Assembly (NCBI GenBank): GCA_964581115.1
Contig: CAZOMY010000057.1
Location: 1 to 10,199 of the forward strand
Source: 2-02-FULL-55-14 sp964581115
GTDB lineage: Bacteria > Bacteroidota > Ignavibacteria > UBA10030
DNA: 10,199 nucleotides
Reading direction: 5' to 3'
Part shown: in pieces, positions 1 through 6,355 of the stretch
Layout of the letters: each line of letters starts with the position of its first letter
Position numbering within the stretch: the stretch's first letter is position 1
The notes under the pieces: generated by a model
Database searches by the model: none
Told to the model about the DNA's origin: nothing
The model's input: only the letters and a program-made list of their open reading frames with translations
Made by a program: the position numbers and the translations under genes

Positions 1-169
1 ACGCGTCTTCTTGGCGAACATGGCTCGCATATGATCATCTCTGACTTGGCGTCATACCTGCCCGCCGGTCAGGCGGGGCGGTAATCGTTTTTCCGCAACC
101 TACTTGACAAACATGCCGGGAAACCGTCGAGGTCCAAGGGCGCCGAACACACTCGCACTGATGGTTCGA
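1..169. other. Non-coding region downstream of the feoB permease gene, with a small GC hairpin
   Basis: No complete gene is visible here. A perfect 6-bp GC stem (CCCGCC, 61-66, with GGCGGG, 72-77, loop GGTCA) lies about 100 nt beyond the feoB permease stop. It could mark the end of the metal operon, but no U-tract follows it on the minus strand, so it is a weak terminator candidate. A run of T (88-92) follows on the plus strand, but no plus-strand gene ends here. On the minus strand an open frame begins with ATG at 28-30 and runs off the left edge after ten codons (MRAMFAKKTR). It could be the start of the next gene, but it has no clear Shine-Dalgarno sequence and is too short to judge. Confidence 0.4.
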
Positions 170-1585
170 TCAGGCGATGGCCCTCCAGAGTCCCGCCACC
201 GCTGCGCAGACCACGAAGGCGATCACGAGGGGCATGAGGGAACCCACCAGAGTCCACTTGGCGCTTCCGGTTTCCTTGTACATCGTGTAGATCGTCGTTG
301 AGCAGGGATTGTGGAGCAAGCTGAACAGCATCAGGTTGATCCCGGTCAGCAGTGTCCATCCGCCGGCGAACAGGATCTCCGCAGTCGCCGAGACCGAATC
401 GGCCTCGAACATCACCCCCGCCCCGCTCCCCACGCCCGTCAGTCCGGAGGTGAGCGCCGTCAGCATCAGCACCGTCGGTATGACGATCTCGTTGGCCGGG
501 ATCGCAATGATGTACGCAAGCAGGATCACTCCATTGAGGCCGAAGAAGACGGCGACGGGGTCGACGTTGTGAATGAAATGCTCTGCGAGCGTCAGGTCGC
601 CGATGTGCACGTTCCCAACCAACCAGATCGCCGCCCCCGCCGGCGCCGCCCACATCACCGCCCGCCAGAGGACGATCAACGTCCGGTCGATCAGCGACGT
701 GTACAGCGTCTGGAGCAGGCGCGGAGGACGGTATGGCGGAAGCTCGAGGCTGAACGAGGATGCCTCACCCTTCAGGACCGTCCGCGAGAGTCCCCATGAC
801 ACGACGAACGTGAACCCCACGCCGATCAGCACCACACCGACGACCGACAACGCCGAGACCACCCCGGCGAGCGAAGCCGGCACCAGCGAGCCGATGAAGA
901 TGGTGGCCATCAGGATCTGCGTCGGCCAGCGTCCGTTACAGATCGAGAAGTTGTTTGTTAGAATGGCGATGAGCCGCTCTCGCGGGCTGTCGATGATCCG
1001 GGTCGAGACGATGGCTGCCGCGTTGCAGCCGTACCCCATGGCCATGGTCAGTGCCTGCTTGCCATGCGCCCCGGCCCGGCGGAAGAGCCCATCAAGATTG
1101 AAAGCTACGCGCGGAAGATAGCCGAAGTCCTCGAGCAGCGTGAAGATCGGGAAGAAGATGGCCATCGGCGGAAACATGACGCTGACGACCCACGCCACAG
1201 CCAGGTAGATGCCGTCGACCGTCAGCCCGGTGATCCACGCCGGAAGTCCCGCCGACCCGGCCAGGTCACGCAACCAAGGGTGACCTTGGTCGACGAGCAG
1301 ATCCGACAACAGTCCCGAAGGCACATTGGCCCCTTCGATCGTCACCCAGAACACCGCGGCGAGCATGACGAACATGAGCGGAAAGCCGGTCCACCGGCTC
1401 GTCAACAAACGATCGAGCGTCCGTTCGAGATTACGCCGCCGCGTGGACCCGTCAGTGACGACGGCCCTTCCGGCGATCCGGGCCGCTTCATCGTAGATGG
1501 CCTCCAGCGTGTGGTCATGCAGACGCTCTCCGACCTCCCAACGCATCGCCGAAGCCGATTCCAACAGGTCATGCTGCGGTTTCAT
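170..1585 (-). CDS. feoB: FeoB membrane permease domain as a separate protein (split ferrous iron transporter, C-terminal half)
   Basis: A 471-residue inner-membrane protein corresponding to the transmembrane part of FeoB, which imports Fe(II) (in some homologues Mn(II)) using a linked GTPase. Visible landmarks are an N-terminal helical linker (about 14-40), ERTLDRLLTSRWTGFP entering the first membrane segment (54-69), LLEDFGYLPRVAF (150-162), the Gate-1 GYGCN with Cys187, SICNGRWP with Cys216, ELPPYRPPR (281-289), the Gate-2 segment IPANEIVIPT (362-371), and LLHNPCSTT with Cys428 before KETGSAKWT. Classical FeoB has SCSARLP and GFAAKEVV at the two gates; the CNGRWP and PANEIVIP versions mark a variant subgroup that I recall from other phyla. 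Its ATG lies inside the end of the GTPase gene (17-nt overlap) and has its own purine-rich site (GGAAGGGAAG, 4 nt upstream), so the two are coupled but made as separate chains. Together they total 743 residues, a normal FeoB length. FeoB identity is very secure; the metal carried is not proven. Confidence 0.95.
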   Translation of the reverse strand: MKPQHDLLESASAMRWEVGERLHDHTLEAIYDEAARIAGRAVVTDGSTRRRNLERTLDRLLTSRWTGFPLMFVMLAAVFWVTIEGANVPSGLLSDLLVDQGHPWLRDLAGSAGLPAWITGLTVDGIYLAVAWVVSVMFPPMAIFFPIFTLLEDFGYLPRVAFNLDGLFRRAGAHGKQALTMAMGYGCNAAAIVSTRIIDSPRERLIAILTNNFSICNGRWPTQILMATIFIGSLVPASLAGVVSALSVVGVVLIGVGFTFVVSWGLSRTVLKGEASSFSLELPPYRPPRLLQTLYTSLIDRTLIVLWRAVMWAAPAGAAIWLVGNVHIGDLTLAEHFIHNVDPVAVFFGLNGVILLAYIIAIPANEIVIPTVLMLTALTSGLTGVGSGAGVMFEADSVSATAEILFAGGWTLLTGINLMLFSLLHNPCSTTIYTMYKETGSAKWTLVGSLMPLVIAFVVCAAVAGLWRAIA

Positions 1586-2387
1586 GTGTCTTCCCTTCCG
1601 TCCTGGGTCGTCGATCAGATGTCAATTGTCCGAGCTCACCGTTGCGCACCGCATCGACGATCCTCGAGTCTCCTTCCAGCAATCGCAACGCGACCCAGCG
1701 CGCGTTCGGCAGTCCGGGAAATGCCTGCTCGACCTGCGCCGTCAGGGAAGCGACCGCTTGGAGCTTCGCCGAACTGAGAGGAAAACGGCGGGGCGAACAG
1801 ATGAAGGCGCCGGTGGCCACCTCGTGCAGCGCGTGCAGAAGATCGGACATTCCAGCCCCCGTCCGCGCCGCCGACGTTACGACGGGGATCCCCAGGTCGC
1901 GCGACAGGCTCCGGGCGTCAATGGAGATGCCGTGCTCCCTCGCCTCGTCGATGAGGTTCACGCACAGCACGGCACGATCGGTGATCTCGAGGACCTGGAG
2001 GACGAGGTTCAGATTCCGCTCAAGTCGCGTCGCGTCGGCCACGATGACGGTCACATCCGGACGGCCGAACAGGATGAAATCACGGGCCACTTCTTCGTCC
2101 GTGCTCGTCGAGAGGAGCGAATAGGTCCCCGGCAGATCGACCACCTTGTAGCGATTGGAACGGTACGTGAATGAGCCCTCGGCCCGAACGACCGTCTTCC
2201 CCGGCCAATTGCCGGTGTGCTGACGCAATCCGGTCAACTGGTTGAATACCGTACTCTTGCCGACGTTCGGGTTTCCAGCCAGCGCGACGACGAACGTCGC
2301 TCCTTCGACGGCATCTCCGTGACGGATGAGCGTGGCGTTGGGATTTGCCGGACACGTCTCGCACGCGTTGGGTCGTTCAGCGATCAT
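1569..2387 (-). CDS. feoB: FeoB GTPase (G) domain as a separate protein (split FeoB, N-terminal half)
   Basis: A 272-residue cytoplasmic GTP-binding protein matching the N-terminal domain of FeoB, which drives or gates metal import by its membrane partner. G motifs are in order: G1/P-loop GNPNVGKST (38-46), switch-I region with HTGNWPGKT (57-65), G3 DLPGTYS (84-90), G4 NLID in VNLIDEA, and G5 TSAARTG. After it comes the GDI-like helical segment (ARWVALRLLEGD). The chain ends there, and the last linker helix is encoded by the next gene. A short N-terminal extension carries Cys9-x-x-Cys12, possibly a metal or redox site. Its ATG overlaps the stop of the upstream DtxR-FeoA gene by 4 nt (ATGA), with AAGGTG 5 nt before it. 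The break looks natural rather than a frameshift: the frame ends cleanly and the next gene has its own start signals. Confidence 0.95.
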   Translation of the reverse strand: MIAERPNACETCPANPNATLIRHGDAVEGATFVVALAGNPNVGKSTVFNQLTGLRQHTGNWPGKTVVRAEGSFTYRSNRYKVVDLPGTYSLLSTSTDEEVARDFILFGRPDVTVIVADATRLERNLNLVLQVLEITDRAVLCVNLIDEAREHGISIDARSLSRDLGIPVVTSAARTGAGMSDLLHALHEVATGAFICSPRRFPLSSAKLQAVASLTAQVEQAFPGLPNARWVALRLLEGDSRIVDAVRNGELGQLTSDRRPRTEGKTHETAA

Positions 2388-3379
2388 GAGGGCACCTTGG
2401 AGGATTCGACGAGAATCAGGGCGGCCTGCGCCTTTCGGAGCGCGACGAGAGCACCGCGGACGCGATAGGCCACCGGGTCGCCGCCGGGGCTCGGCAGTTC
2501 TGGGGTCACCGACGTCCCGGGCACGAATCCAAGGTCGAGCAGACGGCGTCGTTGAACGCCGAAGCAGGCGTCGTCAATGGCAGCCACCGTCACGGTGCGG
2601 CCGACCGGCGTCCGCTCCAGCGTCGAGACCGCTCGTGCCTCGGGCGATGAGGGGACGACCGTCACGTTCGCAGCGGCAACCGTCGAAAGTGTCAAGGTCA
2701 GTCCTCGACGTTCGACGACGACCTGGCGCTCCGACTTTTCTACGATGCGGAGTCGGATGCCGGGTTGCAGGCCCAGCGCCTGCAGCTCCTGAAAAACCGA
2801 TGTCGGTTCATCCTCGATGTGGACGACCATGACGGTCGCGCCGGGCGTCGACGCGTGCAGAGGACCGCCTCGTGGCGATGGAAGCGAACCGGCTGCCGAA
2901 GGAATGGGATCGCCGTGCGGGTCGAACAACGGGTCGCCCAGACGGCGCGCCAGGTGCTCGGCCTCCGACGCGGTCAGCCGGTGCTCTTCGCGTTCCGCCC
3001 GGTCGTGCCATGCGGTCGGCACCACGCCCGTCTCGTCGGCCAGGAATCGTTCGTACAGTCGATGGCGACGGATGACGCTCAGTGCTCGGTCGCGACCGAG
3101 GGTTGTGAGTCGGATGCGTCCCTCCTCCTGCACTGCCAGACCATCGTTGACGAGGTCGGACGCGATCTCAGCGGCCCTGTCGGGTGTCACGCTCATGGCC
3201 CCCGAGAGACTGTGAAGCGTGGCGGCGCCCGAACGCTCGTCTTCGTGGAACAGATGCTTGACTGCATCCTCCGTGCGTGCGTTCGCCATCAACTGATTCC
3301 GGCGAGACCAGCGCCGGAGGGCGGCGACGGCGCCCCACACCAGCGCAAGCGCAAGTATGATGACCAGCCAGGTGTTCAT
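2384..3379 (-). CDS. Membrane-anchored DtxR-like protein fused to two FeoA (SH3-like) domains
   Basis: A 331-residue fusion. Residues 4-21 form one hydrophobic helix followed by RRWSRR, predicting a single anchor with the rest in the cytoplasm. Residues 35-98 align with the DtxR/MntR winged helix. Residues 99-160 match the metal-binding and dimerization domain (RRHRLYERFL; WHDRAEREEH; DPHGDPIP). Possible metal ligands by alignment are Asp38, His106, His125, Glu129, Glu132 and His133; Glu at the position of DtxR Cys102 is as in MntR. Two SH3-like FeoA-type domains follow (about 179-242 and 254-325), the second being the more typical FeoA (RRRLLDLGFVPGT). FeoA proteins are thought to act on FeoB, and no separate feoA is present, so this protein probably fills that role, perhaps making transport metal-responsive. 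The recognition helix has lost the usual S-x-S-V-S pattern, so DNA binding is doubtful. It is coupled by 4-nt overlaps to the genes on both sides, with AGAAGG before its ATG. Domain calls are secure; function is inferred. Confidence 0.88.
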   Translation of the reverse strand: MNTWLVIILALALVWGAVAALRRWSRRNQLMANARTEDAVKHLFHEDERSGAATLHSLSGAMSVTPDRAAEIASDLVNDGLAVQEEGRIRLTTLGRDRALSVIRRHRLYERFLADETGVVPTAWHDRAEREEHRLTASEAEHLARRLGDPLFDPHGDPIPSAAGSLPSPRGGPLHASTPGATVMVVHIEDEPTSVFQELQALGLQPGIRLRIVEKSERQVVVERRGLTLTLSTVAAANVTVVPSSPEARAVSTLERTPVGRTVTVAAIDDACFGVQRRRLLDLGFVPGTSVTPELPSPGGDPVAYRVRGALVALRKAQAALILVESSKVPS

Positions 3380-4050
3380 GATGCCTTCTTTCGGCTATCG
3401 GCGCTGTCGACGTGTACGTGTGAAGCCAGTTGATCGGTGATGACGATCTCCTCGCCGGAGATCCGGATGCGCAGGCTGCCGTCGAACGACTGGCGCTCGA
3501 GCACGCGCACCTTGCTGCCGAGCGACATGCCAAGGCGCGCGGCGTACTTCAGCAGGTCCGGACTGTCGTCGCTCACGCGTCGTACTTCGACCACTTCTCC
3601 CACCTCCGCGTCAGCCAGCAGGCGATGTCGGTCGCGGACGATGCGTCCCTCGCGCGTCGGGATCGCGTGACCGTGCGGGTCGTGCGTCGGATGTCCGAGC
3701 GCGGCGTCGAGTCGTTCTTCGAGCAGATCGGAGGTCATGTGCTCCAGCCGCTCGGCCTCGGCGTCGACCTCGTCCCAGTCGTACTTCAACACCTTGAACA
3801 GAAAGACCTCCCAAAGCCGGTGGCGACGGATGATGCGAAGAGCGAGCGACCGGCCGCGGTCCGTCAACTCAACGCCCTTATAGGGCGTATAGCGGACCAG
3901 GCCATCCTCACCAAGCCGGCGAACCATCTCCGAGACGGAGGCTGCAGAGATCTGGAGGCGTTGCGACAGGGTCGACGTCGCGACACGTCCTTCGTCTTCC
4001 TGGATCTTGTAGATGTTCTTGAGGTAGTTTTCGATGTTCTCGCGTGCCAT
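3376..4050 (-). CDS. DtxR/MntR-family metal-dependent transcriptional repressor
   Basis: A 224-residue cytoplasmic regulator, close to the usual length of three-domain DtxR/IdeR proteins. Residues 4-70 form the winged helix-turn-helix (ENIENYLKNIYKI, then SAASVSEMVRRLGEDGL as recognition helix and LTDRGRSLA). Residues 71-131 are the metal-binding and dimerization domain (RRHRLWEVFL; DAEAERLEHMTSD; DPHGHAIP), and about 146-214 is the C-terminal SH3/FeoA-like domain. Candidate metal ligands by alignment are His77, Glu81, Glu100, Glu103 and His104. Glu100 replaces the Cys102 of iron-type DtxR and matches MntR, while Asn8 takes the place of the Met (DtxR) or Asp (MntR) ligand, so Fe versus Mn specificity cannot be read off. 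The gene opens the feo operon, with AAGGA 6 nt before its ATG, and a DtxR-box-like palindrome lies in its promoter. Autorepression when metal is plentiful is the likely role. Family assignment is secure; dtxR, mntR or ideR as a name would be arbitrary. Confidence 0.93.
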   Translation of the reverse strand: MARENIENYLKNIYKIQEDEGRVATSTLSQRLQISAASVSEMVRRLGEDGLVRYTPYKGVELTDRGRSLALRIIRRHRLWEVFLFKVLKYDWDEVDAEAERLEHMTSDLLEERLDAALGHPTHDPHGHAIPTREGRIVRDRHRLLADAEVGEVVEVRRVSDDSPDLLKYAARLGMSLGSKVRVLERQSFDGSLRIRISGEEIVITDQLASHVHVDSADSRKKAS

Positions 4051-4059
4051 CGAATTCCT

Positions 4060-4155
4060 TCAGGCAGGTTGTGGAAAGGAACTGACCGGCATCGCGCTCA
4101 GGCGCAGAGGGTCACCGTTCTTCGCGCGCCTCCGCAACCATTCGCGGTTCATCAT
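4060..4155 (-). CDS. Possible small leader ORF 2 (31 codons), unrecognised
   Basis: An open frame in the dtxR leader starting with tandem ATG codons (MMNREWLRRRAK at the N-terminus). Its ATGA overlaps the stop of small ORF 1 by 4 nt, the same coupling seen through the rest of the operon. It ends in TGA directly abutting the AAGGA ribosome-binding site of dtxR, so ribosomes finishing it would be delivered to the dtxR start. The peptide is basic and resembles nothing I know. It may be a chance open frame in GC-rich DNA; placement rather than sequence is the argument for it. Confidence 0.25.
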   Translation of the reverse strand: MMNREWLRRRAKNGDPLRLSAMPVSSFPQPA

Positions 4156-4241
4156 GAGACAAACAGCAGACCGCACAAGACTGCCAGCGCGGCAAGCCGG
4201 ACATGGAGCGCGCTTGGAGGTGGAATGGAGTATTTGGGCAT
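4152..4241 (-). CDS. Possible small leader ORF 1 (29 codons) with a hydrophobic segment
   Basis: The first ATG after the predicted transcription start opens a 29-codon frame. Residues 16-28 (LAALAVLCGLLFV) could form a short membrane helix. Only about 20 nt of leader precede the ATG and no Shine-Dalgarno sequence is seen, so translation would have to be leader-poor or weak. It overlaps small ORF 2 by ATGA. It could be a small membrane protein of the Feo system, a translated leader controlling dtxR, or chance. I do not recognise a family. Confidence 0.25.
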   Translation of the reverse strand: MPKYSIPPPSALHVRLAALAVLCGLLFVS

Positions 4242-4252
4242 AAGAAGTTTGA

Positions 4253-4270
4253 ATTTAGGTTCGCCTAAAT
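4253..4270. promoter_or_regulatory. DtxR-box-like operator overlapping the feo operon promoter
   Basis: A perfect inverted repeat, ATTTAGG-N4-CCTAAAT. Read on the plus strand from 4255, TTAGGTTCGCCTAA agrees with the DtxR consensus core TWAGGTWAGSCTWA at 13 of 14 positions. It overlaps the last half of the predicted -10 hexamer and the predicted start site of the minus-strand operon whose first gene is a DtxR-family repressor. A bound repressor would therefore block polymerase. The palindrome is directly visible; the binding protein is inferred from family and context. Confidence 0.82.
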
Positions 4271-4296
4271 ATAAGTTCGGCCAACAAAAAAGTCAA
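4268..4296 (-). promoter_or_regulatory. Sigma70-type promoter of the dtxR-feoAB operon
   Basis: On the minus strand, TTGACT (4296-4291) and TATATT (4273-4268) are separated by exactly 17 nt, each hexamer differing from consensus at one base. Predicted transcription start is near 4261, inside the DtxR-like palindrome, giving a leader of about 210 nt before dtxR. The -35 hexamer is made from the last stem bases and first U-tract base of the upstream gene's terminator. If the host is a true Bacteroidota with the TTTG/TANNTTTG promoter type this reading would need revision, but the spacing and operator overlap argue for it. Confidence 0.72.
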
Positions 4297-4315
4297 GCCC
4301 CCGGAGGGGCTTGAC
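4286..4315 (-). terminator. Intrinsic terminator of the ABC-POT-LolA-like operon
   Basis: A perfect 10-bp stem (GTCAAGCCCC, 4292-4301, with GGGGCTTGAC, 4306-4315) with a 4-nt loop is followed on the minus strand by six T residues (4291-4286). It begins 22 nt after the stop of the LolA-like gene. This is a textbook Rho-independent terminator in the minus-strand direction. Its 3' end doubles as the -35 box of the metal operon promoter. Confidence 0.93.
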
Positions 4316-4337
4316 CGTGGAAATTCTGTCTCTGTCC

Positions 4338-5054
4338 TCAGCGCCGCTCGGGGATCACGAACAAGGAATCGGGAAGCCCCGTATTCACGCGGTAGTCCTG
4401 ATAGGTCAGGGTCACCGAACCCGACCGCATGCGCCGCTGCATCTCTTCCACCTGCGGAGCCGGATTCGGCGCTCCCTCGGGGACCTTGAAGAGCGGCTCC
4501 GACGCCTCCTCCACCGACCCGAAGTGCGCCGTCAGCTTTGACGGAAGCCAATAGCGCCCCTCGACGCGCGTGTACTCGAAATCGAACGTGATCGTCCTGC
4601 CCCCATACGGCATCGACGCGAGCCGCGCCAACGTCCAGTGTGCCGGATCGACCCAGAGGTAGGCTTGCCGCAGACGCGCCTTCGGGTCCTTCGCCGCCAG
4701 TTGCAGACGCCAGACCGTTCGTCCATGCACCGTGTCGCGGCCGACGAGCGTCGCATCGTAGTCGGTCTGCCACCGCTCAGGATTGGGCGACATGCCTTCG
4801 CGCGGCATGATCGAGAATGAAGGGGACACGAATTGCACCTTGTCCGGCCTCTTGAAATGCATGGTGGCTATCATGCGGGGCACACGCAAGTTTTCCATGT
4901 TCACATCGCCGACGACCGTCACAGAAAAATCCTCAACCTCCCGGAACGTTTGTTCCAGGTTTCTGAGGACCTCAACGGCCGTGGGATCCTTTGCTCTCTG
5001 GGCCGGGGCCGACGTCGCGAGCAGCGCGAGTCCCATGAACGCCAGCCGCCTCAT
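4338..5054 (-). CDS. Secreted LolA-like (outer-membrane lipoprotein-sorting family) protein
   Basis: A 238-residue protein with a signal peptide (MRRLAFMGLALLATSAPAQ, cleavage probable after Ala18 or Gln19) and no lipobox cysteine, so it should be periplasmic. The mature part follows the pattern of COG2834/LolA-RseB-fold proteins: an early helix (VEVLRNLEQTFREVEDFSV), then many amphipathic beta strands with MHFKRPDKVQFVSP, VWRLQLAAKDPKA, AYLWVDPAHWTLARL, FDFEYTRVEGRYWLPSKL and a closing YQDYRVNTGLPDSLF. Such folds bind acyl chains or lipoproteins in a half-barrel; the ligand here is unknown. The reading frame is open further upstream, but this ATG is chosen because it begins the signal peptide, has GGAGG 10 nt upstream, and overlaps the transporter's stop by ATGA. 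It is the last gene of its operon. The fold call is by pattern, not by search. Confidence 0.75.
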   Translation of the reverse strand: MRRLAFMGLALLATSAPAQRAKDPTAVEVLRNLEQTFREVEDFSVTVVGDVNMENLRVPRMIATMHFKRPDKVQFVSPSFSIMPREGMSPNPERWQTDYDATLVGRDTVHGRTVWRLQLAAKDPKARLRQAYLWVDPAHWTLARLASMPYGGRTITFDFEYTRVEGRYWLPSKLTAHFGSVEEASEPLFKVPEGAPNPAPQVEEMQRRMRSGSVTLTYQDYRVNTGLPDSLFVIPERR

Positions 5055-6322
5055 GCCGATTTCGCCTCCATCCGCTGAACGACGGCGTTGTAGATCGCCA
5101 TCAGGATCGTGGCCCCGACGCCGATGCCGATCATCGAATACCAGACGAGCGACGGGTCGCCCGACGCCCGGGCGTTCTGGTAGAGCCATCCGCCGATGGG
5201 ATCGCCGACGAAGCGCGCGATGGCGATCGGCAGGAAGGCGTATCCCTGAAAGAGTCCCTGTTGACCCGGGGGCGCAATGGTGGAGATGTACTCATAGTAT
5301 CGCGGCGCCTGGATCATCTCTCCGATCGCGAACGCGACGATGCCGGCGGCGATCGTCGGAATGCTCGGAGAAACGGCGATAATGACCCAGATGAGCGACG
5401 ACACGGCAAACCCGATAAGAATGGCGCTCCGCGTCTTCCAATGGCGTGTCATCCAGTTGATCGGGATCTGCAGGAGAATGATCGCACCGGCCCCCGACCA
5501 TGACTGTACGATCTCATACGGTTCATCGGGACCGATGAAGTCGGTGATGTAGTACGGTACGATGATGAACTCCTGCCAGAAAATGATCCAGTACAGCGAA
5601 TAGATGAGCAGGAAGATCATGAACTTGACGTTGGCCAGAACGACGAACAGGTTGGCGATCTTCTTGGCCAGCGTTTCGTGCACTTCCGTCCGTTCGTCCC
5701 TGACCTCCTTGTACATCAGGAGATTGACGAGGAGCATCGCGAAGCAGCTGACCGACGAGACCAGATACACGAACTCATTGCCGAAGCTGTCGCGGACGAA
5801 ATAGGCGATCGTCGGTCCGATCATCGCGCCGGCATTCACGAGCCAGTAGTAGATGGCGAAGCCCATGGACTTCGTCTGCTCGTTCGTCGTGACCGCCACG
5901 GTGCCAAGCACCGACGGCTTGATGAACGAACCGCCGAAAGCGGTGAAGACGAGGAAGATCATCAACAGCCAGTAGAGGTCCATGCCCCCGTAGACGCCGG
6001 CGAACGCGTCCATGCCGAGCGAACCGATGAGGAAATAGCCGAGCCCCAAGATCGAGAACGCCACGTTGAAGGCCTGCCGGAATCCCCACTTGTCGGCCAG
6101 GGTACCGCCAAGGATCGGCAGAAGATAGATGAGGCCGCCGAAGATGCCCGACAGCGTCCCAGCCTCCGATTCGGTGAAGCCCAGTTTGTTCCTGACATAC
6201 ACCATGAACACGATCTGCTGGCCGTAATAGGCCAGCCGTTCGAACAACTCCATCCCGTTCGCCACCCAGAACGTCGGATGGAAACCGGAACGCATCTGTG
6301 TGATGGTGGCTCGAAACGACAC
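5051..6322 (-). CDS. MFS transporter of the POT/PTR2 (proton-dependent oligopeptide) type
   Basis: A 423-residue inner-membrane protein with about 12 predicted membrane helices. POT-family marks are ELFERLAYYG (25-34), fitting the ExxER motif of helix 1 used in proton coupling, and FGGSFIKPSV (129-138), with Lys135 at the position of the conserved helix-4 lysine. The loop GGTLADKWGFR (72-82) is the general MFS motif A. POT proteins import di- and tripeptides, or other small substrates such as nitrate in some relatives, with protons; the substrate here is not deducible. At 423 residues it is shorter than most bacterial POTs (14 helices), suggesting the two extra central helices are absent. The start is GTG, supported by GGAGG 6 nt upstream. 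It lies 33 nt after the ABC permease stop and overlaps the LolA-like gene by 4 nt, so transporter and secreted partner are probably made together. Confidence 0.85.
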   Translation of the reverse strand: MSFRATITQMRSGFHPTFWVANGMELFERLAYYGQQIVFMVYVRNKLGFTESEAGTLSGIFGGLIYLLPILGGTLADKWGFRQAFNVAFSILGLGYFLIGSLGMDAFAGVYGGMDLYWLLMIFLVFTAFGGSFIKPSVLGTVAVTTNEQTKSMGFAIYYWLVNAGAMIGPTIAYFVRDSFGNEFVYLVSSVSCFAMLLVNLLMYKEVRDERTEVHETLAKKIANLFVVLANVKFMIFLLIYSLYWIIFWQEFIIVPYYITDFIGPDEPYEIVQSWSGAGAIILLQIPINWMTRHWKTRSAILIGFAVSSLIWVIIAVSPSIPTIAAGIVAFAIGEMIQAPRYYEYISTIAPPGQQGLFQGYAFLPIAIARFVGDPIGGWLYQNARASGDPSLVWYSMIGIGVGATILMAIYNAVVQRMEAKSA

Positions 6323-6355
6323 GAGGGACCTCCAGGAGTACGTGAGCGTGAGCGC

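Noticed and set aside
1..30. Partial minus-strand gene starting at ATG 28-30 and leaving the left edge
   Set aside because: Only ten codons are visible, with no clear ribosome-binding site, so it cannot be called as a gene from this window.
1569..1585. A sequencing frameshift that broke a single feoB gene
   Set aside because: The second frame has its own ATG with a purine-rich site at proper distance, the two chains divide at a domain boundary, and no motif is lost. A natural split is simpler, though raw reads would settle it.
5055..5189. N-terminal extension of the LolA-like protein to an ATG at 5189
   Set aside because: The extra 45 residues overlap the transporter gene, are Arg/Asp-rich and would bury the signal peptide; the ATG at 5054 has a ribosome-binding site and the usual ATGA overlap.
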